Below, in pieces: positions 43,170 through 51,477 of a stretch of 64,000 bases of DNA. Location: assembly GCA_937911325.1 (NCBI GenBank), contig CALDSD010000080.1, positions 1 through 64,000 on the forward strand, read 5' to 3'. The notes beneath the pieces are model-generated. The model was not told the DNA's origin. It did not search any database and saw nothing but the letters and a program-made list of their open reading frames with translations. Position 1 is the stretch's first letter, and every line of letters begins with the position of its first letter. The position numbers and the translations under genes were made by a program. The stretch comes from an uncultured Neomegalonema sp. Lineage in GTDB: Bacteria > Pseudomonadota > Alphaproteobacteria > Rhodobacterales > Rhodobacteraceae.

Positions 43170-43709
43170 TCAACCGACACCCCGGATCCGCTCGAGCTCC
43201 AACCCTTGCCGATAACGTTCGGCATTGGCCACGTAACGACCGGCGGTGAGCCGCATTTCCTTGATCGCCTGTTCGTCCAGAACGCGAACGGCTTTGGCGG
43301 GCGCGCCGACGATCAGAGATCCGGGCTCAAAGCTCTTGCCTTCGGTGACAAGGGCGTTTGCCCCCACCAAGCTCCCCGCTTTGATCTCGGCGCCAGTGAG
43401 AACGGTGGCTCCCATGCCGATCAACGCGCCCGAACCGATGCGGCATCCGTGGATGATCGCGTTGTGACCCATCGTGCAGTCTTCTCCGACGTCGAGCGGG
43501 AAGCCTGGATCGGTGTGCAAGACGCAGCCATCCTGCACATTGGAGCCTGGGCCGATGCGGATTGGCTCATTGTCCCCCCGCAGAACGGCGTTGAACCAGA
43601 CGCTGGCCCGTTCTTCGAGGATGACGTTCCCGATCAGCCTTGCGCCAGGCGCGACCCAAGCCGTCGGGTGAATCTGCGGCGAAACCCCGTCGAGCGCATA
43701 GATTTCCAT
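43170..43709 (-). CDS. Gamma-class carbonic anhydrase-like, left-handed beta-helix protein
   Basis: This 179-residue hexapeptide-repeat protein has three zinc-site histidines placed as in gamma carbonic anhydrases: VQDGCVLHTD, CTMGHNAIIHG (two). The Arg and Gln/Asn residues of RGDNEPIRIGPGSNVQDG are conserved. Relatives include PaaY thioesterase and CaiE, so carbonic anhydrase activity is only one option. The ATG at 43709 is preceded by AAGGAA. Confidence 0.88.
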   Translation of the reverse strand: MEIYALDGVSPQIHPTAWVAPGARLIGNVILEERASVWFNAVLRGDNEPIRIGPGSNVQDGCVLHTDPGFPLDVGEDCTMGHNAIIHGCRIGSGALIGMGATVLTGAEIKAGSLVGANALVTEGKSFEPGSLIVGAPAKAVRVLDEQAIKEMRLTAGRYVANAERYRQGLELERIRGVG

Positions 43710-43755
43710 TCCGTGCCCGTTCCTTATCAGTTGAAGCTGCCGTTCTAAGCCCTGC

Positions 43756-44397
43756 TCAGGCAAGGCCACGGACGAAATCCGTCAGGCCGGTTTGCCGCGA
43801 GCGTCGCAGCCGCTCGCTCGCCAGAATCGCGTTGATCTTATGTTCCGAGGCGTCCAGGTCGTCATTTACGATGACATAGTCGTACTCCGCCCAGTGGCTG
43901 ATCTCGTCGCGGGCCTGCGCCATCCTCGAGGCGATCACCTCGTCCGAATCCTGACCACGGCTACGGAGACGCTGTTCCAAAGCCTCGATCGAGGGCGGTA
44001 GAATGAAAACGCTGGCCAAATCGTCCCGGGCGGCTTGGCGCAGCTGCTGAACGCCTTGCCAGTCAACATCAAACAGCACGTCCCTTCCGGCCTCTATGGC
44101 CTCGTCGACGGGCGCGCGCGGGGTGCCGTAGATGTTGCCGAACACCCGCGCATACTCCAGAAACGCGCCCTCTGCGATCTGCTCCTCAAACGCGTCAGGC
44201 GTCAGAAAGAAGTAATCCTTGCCGTCGACCTCTCCCGGCCGCATCGGTCGCGTCGTAGCCGAGACGGACATGACGATGTCCTCGTCAGACGCCAAAAGCC
44301 GCTTGGCCAACGTCGTCTTTCCGGCGCCTGACGGCGAAGACAGCGCCAGAAGAAGCCCGCGGCGGGGGATCGCAACGTCGCCGGTCTCACTCAACAT
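43756..44397 (-). CDS. gmk: Guanylate kinase
   Basis: Gmk phosphorylates GMP to GDP. The 213 residues have P-loop SSPSGAGKTTL (about 20-30), the GMP-binding SATTRPMRPGEVDGKDYFF and the FDVDWQGVQQLR segment. It overlaps the end of yicC by 11 bases, the usual yicC-gmk arrangement. With guaA in the same window it serves guanine nucleotide synthesis. Confidence 0.97.
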   Translation of the reverse strand: MLSETGDVAIPRRGLLLALSSPSGAGKTTLAKRLLASDEDIVMSVSATTRPMRPGEVDGKDYFFLTPDAFEEQIAEGAFLEYARVFGNIYGTPRAPVDEAIEAGRDVLFDVDWQGVQQLRQAARDDLASVFILPPSIEALEQRLRSRGQDSDEVIASRMAQARDEISHWAEYDYVIVNDDLDASEHKINAILASERLRRSRQTGLTDFVRGLA

Positions 44398-45283
44398 TGG
44401 CCGCCTGTTCCCTGAGTTGATCGATCACCACCTTGAGCGACAGTCCGACCTCCGTCAGGTCCGGATCCTGAGACTTCGAACACAACGTGTTGGCCTCGCG
44501 GTTAAACTCCTGTGCGAGAAAGTCCAGCTTTCGACCAACCGGCTCGTCGGCCTCCAAGAGACCGCGAGCGGCGACGACGTGCCCTTTCAGGCGTTCGATC
44601 TCCTCCGACACGTCGATCTTGACGGCGATCAGCGCCAGTTCCTGAGCGAGGCGCGCTTCATCCAACTCCGCGCCAGCCTCCATCACGGCGGCGACGCGCT
44701 GCTGCAAGCGGCTTCGCGCCGCGTCCGCCCGAACCGCCGCGTTCGCCTCCGCCTGCGCGGTGAGCCGAGCAATCTCGTCGACGATTTCCGTCAAGGTCGC
44801 GAGGATACGCGCGCCCTCTTGCCGTCGTCCGTCCGCTAGCGCGTCCAGCGCAGCGCCAAGCGTGACGGTGAACGCCTCCACCTGGCTGTCATCCGCCGTC
44901 TCAACCCCGGCGGCGTCGAGTTCGAAGACCCCGCGCAGACTGAGCAGTCGTTCTGGCGCAACCGGAGCCGGCTCGAGCCCAGTGGCGCGCAAGGCTTGGT
45001 TGGCCTTGTCCGCGGCGAGGGCCGCCGCCGCCAATTGCGTTTCGTTGAGCTGCGCGACCTGTGCTCCCGCGGTTGGCTCAACGGACAGCGACAGGGTGAT
45101 CGAACCACGCTTGAAGCGCCCCGCCACGGACTGGCGCCATCGCAGCTCGTGCGCGTCCATCCCGCTGGGCGTTCGCATCCGGACCTCCAGGCCGCGGCCG
45201 TTCACGCTTTTGGCGTCCCAGCGCCATCGCATTTCGTCGCTTGCGCCTTCAGCGCTGCCAAAACCCGTCATGCTGTTCAGCAT
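44387..45283 (-). CDS. yicC: YicC family endoribonuclease
   Basis: This 298-residue protein has the family opening NSMTGFGSAEG, then WDAKSVNGRGLEVRMRTP, and ends in LDFLAQEFNREANTLCSKSQD with final LREQAANVE, both diagnostic. YicC/YloC proteins cleave RNA and affect stationary-phase survival. Start choice: the ATG at 45283 gives MLNSMTGFG; an ATG 9 bases upstream is possible. It forms an operon with gmk. Confidence 0.95.
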   Translation of the reverse strand: MLNSMTGFGSAEGASDEMRWRWDAKSVNGRGLEVRMRTPSGMDAHELRWRQSVAGRFKRGSITLSLSVEPTAGAQVAQLNETQLAAAALAADKANQALRATGLEPAPVAPERLLSLRGVFELDAAGVETADDSQVEAFTVTLGAALDALADGRRQEGARILATLTEIVDEIARLTAQAEANAAVRADAARSRLQQRVAAVMEAGAELDEARLAQELALIAVKIDVSEEIERLKGHVVAARGLLEADEPVGRKLDFLAQEFNREANTLCSKSQDPDLTEVGLSLKVVIDQLREQAANVE

Positions 45284-45518
45284 GTTTTGCATCCGCTTCT
45301 TTGTGTCTTGTTGATCTTTGAGAAGGCCAACCCGGTCTGCGCGAACCTTAGCGCGCGCGTTTCTCCGAAGAAACAGACAGCAACGGCGCATGGACTTTTC
45401 CATGACGCGATCCCGAGTGGCACGAGCGTTGCTCCAATCTGCGGCGGGGGAACGTACTGGGATCATACGCCGAGCCGCGATGACGCGAAACGGCGATTGG
45501 GGTTGGGATCGGCGCAGA

Positions 45519-46229
45519 ATGAAACACGAAACAGTCACTCAACTGTACCGTTATTGGGACCAACTCCGGAAGAATCGCCCTGCTCCGTACCGCAGCGAGC
45601 TCGACCCCCGCGCCATATCAAGTCTGCTGGAAAGCACCTTCGTCCTCGAACATCGCGGACCGCTCGATATCCGCTTCCGTCTGGCCGGCACCAAGCTGTG
45701 CGATCAGTTCGGTATGGAGCTCCGCGGCATGAGCGCTCTGGCCTTTTGGCATGGCGACGGGCGCGATCGGGTTCGAAAGATGATCGGACGCGTGGTCGAG
45801 GAGCCCGTCGTCAGCCATGTCGCCGCAACGATCGAGACGCGCGAAGGCTATCTCTACGACGCAGAATTTCTGTATATGCCGCTGCTGAGCGACTTTGGAG
45901 AGGTGAACCGGATCCTTGGGTGCGGCTGCTACCACGCCGGCGACGGCGTGGCTGCGCGTCGCCTGGACCCTCTCCATCATTGGGTCGACCGCGTCTCGTT
46001 CTATCAGATCGCAGCGACCGAACCCGCCACGGCGCGCAAAGTGTCCGTCGGCGAGAACTCGGTTCTGAACGAAACGCTCGCCGCAATCACCAAAGACAAG
46101 CTGTACTCTGCCGCACCGACGTTACGGAGCATCAAAGGCGGAGCACCTGCATTACAGCGTCTTTCAGCTGATAAATCCGAGGGGTCTGGCGGCCGCTCTC
46201 ATCTGCGCGTCGTCAAGCGGGACGACTAG
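45519..46229 (+). CDS. PAS_5-type PAS-domain protein
   Basis: The 236 residues open with the pattern LYRYWDQLRKNR-APYRSELDPRAI (split here), continue with IRFRLAGTKLCDQFGMELRGMSALAFW and a middle LYMPLLSDFGEVNRILGCG, all typical of alphaproteobacterial single-PAS proteins without an output domain. The ligand is unknown. Residues after 170 are basic and look disordered. Start at 45519 (ATG before KHETV) or 45480 (ATG) is undecided. The stop shares CTAG with the convergent DUF1638 gene. Confidence 0.78.
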   Translation: MKHETVTQLYRYWDQLRKNRPAPYRSELDPRAISSLLESTFVLEHRGPLDIRFRLAGTKLCDQFGMELRGMSALAFWHGDGRDRVRKMIGRVVEEPVVSHVAATIETREGYLYDAEFLYMPLLSDFGEVNRILGCGCYHAGDGVAARRLDPLHHWVDRVSFYQIAATEPATARKVSVGENSVLNETLAAITKDKLYSAAPTLRSIKGGAPALQRLSADKSEGSGGRSHLRVVKRDD

Positions 46230-47014
46230 TCCGTTTCGCGGGTCGCCGCAGTCTCCATAAACCGCGCAAGGTCGCCAAAACCGGTCATCCGCTTCTCATA
46301 GGCGAGGCCGAGCCGCTGAGCTGCGGCCTCCGCTTTCGCGTCCAGCGCCGGATCATCGGTTTGCGCCAGATACACGATCTTCTCGTAGTTTCCGAACATC
46401 GTCTCGACCAGCTCTGGCGCACGGTCGAACCCCATGCCGCGCCACACGAGCGTATCGAATTGCCGGACCAGGAAATCGGTCAGATAAAAGGCTGTGATCT
46501 CGGTCTCTGAGCGTTCGGCGAAAGTCTCGTTGCCTTCAAAGAAGCTGTAGCAATGGGGGCCGGCGATTCTTTCGACGCCGGCCTCGTCGCACACCTTGTC
46601 GAGCAACCCGCCCGTCCCACAATCGGCGTAGAGCACGTAAATCGAGTCAAAGCCGGCGCGACGTCCCGCGACGATTTTTTCGCGGACGCGATCCGGGATG
46701 AACTGCGGTTGATTGTGAAGCTTCGCCGGCAGACACTGAAGCTCCAGATGGGACCACTCGTTGGCCTCGGTCACAGCCAAGACTTCGCGCGCCAACGCTC
46801 CGCAGGCGATCAGAAGCGTTTTCCCCTCGCCCGCTCTGTCCGCGGCGCCAATCTCGATCTCGTCTTCGGTCAGCGCTTCATCCGTCAGCGCTTGATCGGT
46901 GAGCGCCCCGTTCGTGACGGCGGCGCCCCACCCGTATCGTTCCCGCGACTCGGTCTGGCGCGCCGCGCGGCCTCCGCGACGACGCCCCCTCTTCGATCCG
47001 CGCGCCTCATCCAT
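46226..47014 (-). CDS. DUF1638 family protein linked to corrinoid methyltransferases
   Basis: This 262-residue protein has an N-terminal charged and repetitive tail (1-60, including ALTDQALTDEALTED), then the DUF1638 core: TLLIACGALAREVLAV, LQCLPAKLHNQPQFIPDRVR, VLYADCGTGGLLD and GPHCYSFFEGNETF. The cysteines and histidines in those strands suggest metal binding. DUF1638 genes commonly sit beside corrinoid proteins, and here it lies 31 bases downstream of one. GAGG is 5 bases before the ATG. Confidence 0.9.
   Translation of the reverse strand: MDEARGSKRGRRRGGRAARQTESRERYGWGAAVTNGALTDQALTDEALTEDEIEIGAADRAGEGKTLLIACGALAREVLAVTEANEWSHLELQCLPAKLHNQPQFIPDRVREKIVAGRRAGFDSIYVLYADCGTGGLLDKVCDEAGVERIAGPHCYSFFEGNETFAERSETEITAFYLTDFLVRQFDTLVWRGMGFDRAPELVETMFGNYEKIVYLAQTDDPALDAKAEAAAQRLGLAYEKRMTGFGDLARFMETAATRETD
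46869..46913. repeat. Three 15-bp tandem repeats in the DUF1638 N-terminus
   Basis: GTCAGCGCTTCATCC, GTCAGCGCTTGATCG and GTGAGCGCCCCGTTC follow in tandem and encode ALTD-type pentapeptides on the minus strand. The third copy is strongly diverged. Confidence 0.75.
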
Positions 47015-47045
47015 TTTGGCCTCGTCATCCAGGCGGCCCGGACGA

Positions 47046-47747
47046 TCAGCCAGCCGCCAACTGGTTGTGCTTGCGCGTCATGAAGTCCTTGGCGGTTTCC
47101 ACGGCGACAGCGGCGTCTCGGCAGTACGCGTCCGCGCCAATGGCCTTGCCAAACTCCTCGTTGAGCGGCGCGCCGCCGACAAGCACCACATAGTCGTCGC
47201 GAATGCCCTTTTCGACCATCGTGTCGATAACGACCTTCATATACGGCATCGTCGTGGTCAGCAGCGCCGACATGCCGAGAATGTCCGGGCTCTCCTTTTC
47301 GAGCGCATCGAGATAGTTCTCAACCGGATTGTTGATCCCAAGATCAACGACCTCGAACCCGGCCCCTTCCATCATCATCGACACCAGGTTTTTGCCGATG
47401 TCATGGATGTCGCCCTTAACGGTGCCGATCACCATCTTGCCCAAACGCGGCGCGCCGGTCTCGATCAGCAGCGGCTTGAGGATCGACATGCCGCCCTTCA
47501 TGGCGTTCGCCGCCTGCAAAACCTCCGGGACGAACAAGATCCCGTCGCGGAAGTCGATGCCGACGATGCGCATCCCTTCAACCAGTGCTTTGGTCAGGAC
47601 GTCATAAGGCTGCCAGCCGCGATCCAGCAGGATGTGCGTGGCTTCTTCGATCTCTTCCTTCAACCCGTCATAGAGATCGTCGAACATCTGTTGGACCAGT
47701 TCCTCATCGTCGAGGGATTTCAGATCCAGTTCCTCGTCGTCGGCCAT
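47046..47747 (-). CDS. Corrinoid (B12-binding) methyltransferase protein, MtbC/MttC type
   Basis: This 233-residue protein has an N-terminal four-helix cap (about 10-95) and a Rossmann B12 domain with the base-off ligand motif GDIHDIGKN (Asp113-x-His115-x-x-Gly118), then SALLTTTMPYM and VLVGGAPLNEEF. It is the methyl carrier between an MttB-type methyltransferase and a folate- or homocysteine-dependent acceptor. AAGGAG precedes the ATG. It is upstream of DUF1638 in an operon; the only MttB-like protein in the window is 45 kb away at 956. Confidence 0.95.
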   Translation of the reverse strand: MADDEELDLKSLDDEELVQQMFDDLYDGLKEEIEEATHILLDRGWQPYDVLTKALVEGMRIVGIDFRDGILFVPEVLQAANAMKGGMSILKPLLIETGAPRLGKMVIGTVKGDIHDIGKNLVSMMMEGAGFEVVDLGINNPVENYLDALEKESPDILGMSALLTTTMPYMKVVIDTMVEKGIRDDYVVLVGGAPLNEEFGKAIGADAYCRDAAVAVETAKDFMTRKHNQLAAG

Positions 47748-47982
47748 CAGAACGCTCCTTACGCCTCCGCACTTTGCGGAAAACCCAAATCAATTCGCTC
47801 CACCCTGCGGCGGGGCGCCGCGTCCGGCTGCACCGCCCGCGACGTCAAATATCCTGCGTGCGACTTTCAAGCTTTCTCAGATCGCCTTATTTTCGCAGTT
47901 TGCATTTCGCTGGCGAGAACCGTTGCAAGTCTCGCAGCAACCGCCTTAGTTCGGCGGGACCGGCAAACCATGTGGAGCGATC

Positions 47983-48582
47983 GTGCAATCCGTCTACGCA
48001 GCCCTGCGCCGTTTTCGCCCTCTCATCGCTTTTGTCGCGCTCCTATGGGCCGTGCATGTCCTGAACATAGCGACAGGCAACGCGCTCACTCGTGATTATG
48101 GTTTGATCCCCAGAACCGTCGAAGGGCTGGACGGCGTCCTGCTGATGCCCCTTCTGCACGGCAGCTGGCAGCATCTGTCAGCCAACACGCCGCCGCTTCT
48201 GGTCTTGGGCGGGCTGATACTGCTGCTGGCCCCGCAACGTTTCTGGAAGGCGACCATCATCTGCATCCTCGTCGGCGGCGTTCTGACCTGGTTGCTGGCG
48301 CGCCCAAACAACCACATCGGCGCCAGCTTGCTGATATTCGGCTGGTTTGGCTTCTTGGTCGCCCTGGGCGTTCTCGAACGCAGCGCGGAAGCCCTGTTCG
48401 GCGCTGCGATCGCGCTGCTGCTTTACGGCGTGCCGACCTTTTTGGGCGTGGTCCCCGGCGAGGATGGTCAGGTTTCGTGGGATGGCCATCTGGCTGGTTT
48501 AGTCGCCGGCGTCAGCGCCGCAGTCATCTTGCGAAAGCGGCGCAGGACCGGCGGACGCGTCAACTCTCGAAGCATCCGGTGA
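47983..48582 (+). CDS. Rhomboid family intramembrane serine protease
   Basis: This 199-residue protein has six membrane segments. The catalytic dyad is Ser115 in HIGASLLIFGW and His169 in SWDGHLAGLVAG; HGSWQHLSAN in the second segment supplies the oxyanion-side His and Asn. The usual GxSG reads GASL, with Leu in place of Gly; some short bacterial rhomboids tolerate this. The GTG start at 47983 has GGAG 5 bases upstream. Confidence 0.88.
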   Translation: MQSVYAALRRFRPLIAFVALLWAVHVLNIATGNALTRDYGLIPRTVEGLDGVLLMPLLHGSWQHLSANTPPLLVLGGLILLLAPQRFWKATIICILVGGVLTWLLARPNNHIGASLLIFGWFGFLVALGVLERSAEALFGAAIALLLYGVPTFLGVVPGEDGQVSWDGHLAGLVAGVSAAVILRKRRRTGGRVNSRSIR

Positions 48583-48758
48583 CGCGGCGACCGCCAAACG
48601 AATCAAGTTTAGACCCTGACTATTAAACCAAATGATGCAGCCTATTGAGATTGCCATCAACACACTGATTTATATAACTTAATTTTCGCACTCTCCGACT
48701 GTCAGATTCAATTGCAAACCGAAACTGTCAGCTTCATCGTACAGATGGAGGTGGACAA
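48583..48758 (+). promoter_or_regulatory. AT-rich regulatory region of the FNR gene
   Basis: This 176-base stretch is clearly richer in A and T than its surroundings, with TATATAACTT at 48671-48680 as a possible minus-10 region. Two direct repeats ACTGTCAG (48698-48705 and 48724-48731), 26 bases apart, flank the presumed transcript start and may be an operator. GATGGAGG precedes the ATG. Confidence 0.4.
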
Positions 48759-49517
48759 ATGAGTATGTTGAACACAGCTGGCGTCCCTCGCTCCCTTCGA
48801 GAAGCAGGGATGAAATGCTCAAACTGTCCAGCCCGCGACAGCGCCGTCTGCGCCGATTGCGACAGCGACGAACTGCGCGCGCTTGAGAAGATCCGCTCCT
48901 TTCAGAAGTTCGCGCCAGCGCAGGAGATCATCGCTGCGCAAGAGCCGATCCGGTTTGTAGGCAATATTGTCAGCGGCGTGGTCAAGCTCACGCGCCTGAT
49001 GGCGGACGGTCGTCGACAAATCATAGGGTTGCGCTTCAAAGGCGACTTGATCGGAAGATCCGCCTCCGAGTTGGCCGATCACGACGCGAACGCGGTCACG
49101 GAAGTCATGTTGTGCAAGTTCCGCCGCAAAGAGTTCCATTCGCTGCTCGAACGCTATCCCAACGTCATGCAGCGCAACTTGGACATGACGCTGAGCGAGC
49201 TGGACGATGCGCATGAATGGCTCGTGGTTCTCGGACAGAAAACCGCGCGCGAGAAAGTCGCGACCTTTCTCTGCCTTCTGGCTGATCGTATCGGCGAGAA
49301 CCACGGACGAAACGCCCGCAGCTTCGATATCCCGATCACACGGGACGAGGTAGCCGACTATCTCGGTCTCACGATCGAGACCGTCAGCCGCCAGATTTCG
49401 CGTATGAAAGCCTCGGGGCTGATCCGTCTGGAAGGAACGCGTCACGTACACGTGCCCGATCTGGCGGCGTTACTGGACGCCAGCGCGGGAGACGCTGAAG
49501 GCGGCGTGTTCCCCTAA
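48759..49517 (+). CDS. FNR/FnrL-type Crp-family oxygen-responsive regulator
   Basis: This 252-residue protein has an N-terminal Cys cluster (Cys20, Cys23, Cys31, Cys34 in CSNC and CADC) plus Cys120, close to Cys122 of E. coli FNR, enough to hold an oxygen-sensitive 4Fe-4S cluster. The cyclic-nucleotide-binding-like domain spans about 45-150, and the winged helix has FNR-type recognition residues in LGLTIETVSRQISRMK (Glu and Ser-Arg). It should switch genes for low-oxygen respiration; FnrL is the nearest name. Its targets are not visible here. Confidence 0.9.
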   Translation: MSMLNTAGVPRSLREAGMKCSNCPARDSAVCADCDSDELRALEKIRSFQKFAPAQEIIAAQEPIRFVGNIVSGVVKLTRLMADGRRQIIGLRFKGDLIGRSASELADHDANAVTEVMLCKFRRKEFHSLLERYPNVMQRNLDMTLSELDDAHEWLVVLGQKTAREKVATFLCLLADRIGENHGRNARSFDIPITRDEVADYLGLTIETVSRQISRMKASGLIRLEGTRHVHVPDLAALLDASAGDAEGGVFP

Positions 49518-49548
49518 CCGTCCGAGAGCTCGGACCGTCAGTTCCATC

Positions 49549-49818
49549 TCAATCCGTTATCTCGGGGAGATGCGCGCGCGCCCTCAGCTTCCGTGCGACA
49601 GCAGATCGAATTGCGTCTGAGCGGCTGGGCGCCGTGAGCCCTCGGCAGAACTTTCGGTGCGCGCATCCCTCGCAGAAGCCTTCGCGGGCGCTTCGGGCGC
49701 AAAAGCCGATCAGAGCCAGCAGCTCGACACCGTGGGGCGGAACAGCCGCCGTTGAAAACCGCTGCTGGATCAGATGCTGGCATATCACGCGGTCGACGCG
49801 AACCTTCTCCCCAGACAT
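49549..49818 (-). CDS. Small Cys-rich protein of unknown function
   Basis: The 89 residues contain an aromatic-Cys cluster (GFCARSAREGFCEGCAHRKFC), with Cys spacing C-x8-C-x2-C-x5-C, plus one earlier Cys in DRVICQHL. It may bind a metal or an Fe-S cluster. GGGAGG lies 5 bases before the ATG, which supports translation. It is convergent with the FNR gene, 31 bases away. No family is recognised. Confidence 0.65.
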   Translation of the reverse strand: MSGEKVRVDRVICQHLIQQRFSTAAVPPHGVELLALIGFCARSAREGFCEGCAHRKFCRGLTAPSRSDAIRSAVARKLRARAHLPEITD

Positions 49819-50028
49819 GCGAGCCTCCCATCAGCGTTCCGCGACAGTCCCTTCTTGGGTGATTTGAGCGTTGCAAATTCCCCTAACGCTCGCTTGATCA
49901 GGGTCAAACGAAGTTAACAGAGCCAGCGCATGTGGGCGCGTCCGCAGCCCACGCCCCACGCGACCTGGAAATTTCCATGTCAGACGTGCTAATGAATCTC
50001 AGTATCGGGATCTCACCAGGGGTGGAAC

Positions 50029-51450
50029 GTGCGGCGTCGAGAGTTTGGGCAAAGGGTCGCTGCGGGCCTTGCGTGTTTCGCGGCGCCGTCTCTCGGGCGC
50101 GCAACCTCGTCGCCGCCCGATCTCGCAGAGCGCGATGGCGTTATCGTCGACGCAGCCGCGGCCAATGCGAGCGAGTTGTCTGATCCGTTCAACCGCAGAT
50201 GGCGACGCATCCCCCGCCGCCGCGCCCTTTGCGCCACAGCGGAAGGGGTTCGCACGGTCCTGAATTGGGCCCGTGAGACCGAGGAGCCGTTCAGCGTCCG
50301 AAGCGGCGGGCACTGTTTTGCCGGGTACTCGGAAGCCTCGGATCTCGTGATCGACCTGCGGCGCATGCGGCGCGTGGTCGTTTCGCCAACAGCCGGGACG
50401 GTAAGCGTCGACGCGGGGGCCCGGGTCCAGGACGTGATCGACGCGCTCGCTCCGCTCGACCTCGCCGTGCCGGCGGGCTATTGCCAGACCGTCGGTTTCG
50501 GCGGCCATGCGCTGGGCGGAGGCGTTGGATATCTCGCGAGGGCGTACGGAACCCTCGCGGACAGCCTCCTCGAAGTCGAGATGATCACCGCCGACGGACG
50601 TCTTCTGACCGTTCGGCCCGACGAGAACGCCGAGCTCTTCTGGGCCTGCCAGGGCGGCGGCTATGGCTTCGGCGTCGCGACCCGTTTCGTCTTTCGAACC
50701 CGGCCGCTGGCCACAGCGCATCACGGCCGCGTCCTGACCCAAGTCGCCCCGGACCACGCCGCCGCGATCCTTGGCGGCTGGCGGGAGATCCTCCGCGATG
50801 CGCCGCAGGAGTTTTCGAGCATCGCGTATTTCTCAGGCGTCAAGGCTGACCTGATCCAGATCCGAATTGCGCTCGTCTCGGTGGGAGAGCTGCGCGCGTT
50901 CCAGCGGCTGCTCGACCAAATCCGCGAACTGACCGAGTGGAAAGGCTCGTTCGTGCGCACCAATGAGGCCTGGCGCGACGTGTCTCACCAACTCTGGCCC
51001 AGAGACCGGGTCGGCCACGGGCGCTACGCAATCAAATCCGGCTTCGCCGATGACAGCTTCGGCGCCAGCGGATGGCGCGCATTGATCGAGGGTCTGTATC
51101 CGGGCGTCAGCGGATTTTGCCAGATGCAGGGCGGCGCAATCGACGCGCTTTCGTCGGAGGCCACGGCGTTCCCACATCGGGGCCCCGCCGCCCAGCTCTG
51201 TTTCCAGTGGGATGGCAGGCTAGATAGCGGCGGCGGCTCTGCCCCGGGGCGAGAGGCGCGGCTGGCCTCAGCCTATCGCCGAATGGGCCCGTTTTTGACC
51301 GGCGGGGCCTACGCGAACTATCGCGACAGATCGCTGGCGAACTGGGCCGAGGCTTATTGGGGCCAGAACACGCGTCGACTTCGCGCCGTCAAAAGACGTT
51401 ACGATCCGGAGAATATCTTCTCCGGACCGCAAGTGATCGCACCGGCCTAG
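50029..51450 (+). CDS. Tat-exported FAD-linked oxidase, berberine-bridge-enzyme type
   Basis: The 473 residues begin with a Tat-like signal (MRRREFGQRV, then a hydrophobic stretch). The FAD-binding PCMH domain has RSGGHCFAGYS, with His95 as the 8-alpha-histidyl FAD link, and GYCQTVGFGGHALGGGVG, with Cys152 as the probable 6-S-cysteinyl link, so bicovalent FAD is likely. The C-terminal BBE motif YWGQNTRRLRAVKRRYDPENIF is complete. Such enzymes oxidise sugars or alkaloid-like alcohols with oxygen. The GTG start follows AGGGG. Confidence 0.9.
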   Translation: MRRREFGQRVAAGLACFAAPSLGRATSSPPDLAERDGVIVDAAAANASELSDPFNRRWRRIPRRRALCATAEGVRTVLNWARETEEPFSVRSGGHCFAGYSEASDLVIDLRRMRRVVVSPTAGTVSVDAGARVQDVIDALAPLDLAVPAGYCQTVGFGGHALGGGVGYLARAYGTLADSLLEVEMITADGRLLTVRPDENAELFWACQGGGYGFGVATRFVFRTRPLATAHHGRVLTQVAPDHAAAILGGWREILRDAPQEFSSIAYFSGVKADLIQIRIALVSVGELRAFQRLLDQIRELTEWKGSFVRTNEAWRDVSHQLWPRDRVGHGRYAIKSGFADDSFGASGWRALIEGLYPGVSGFCQMQGGAIDALSSEATAFPHRGPAAQLCFQWDGRLDSGGGSAPGREARLASAYRRMGPFLTGGAYANYRDRSLANWAEAYWGQNTRRLRAVKRRYDPENIFSGPQVIAPA

Positions 51451-51477
51451 CGCAATGGACCCGGGTTTTACCGGGAC

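Noticed and set aside
48645-48660. FNR-box-like TTGA-N8-TCAA upstream of the FNR gene
   Set aside because: The FNR consensus is TTGAT-N4-ATCAA, that is TTGA-N6-TCAA; here the spacing is two bases too long.
51452-51475. Hairpin CCCGG / CCGGG between the FAD oxidase and the barrel gene
   Set aside because: The stem is only five base pairs and no T run follows on either strand.
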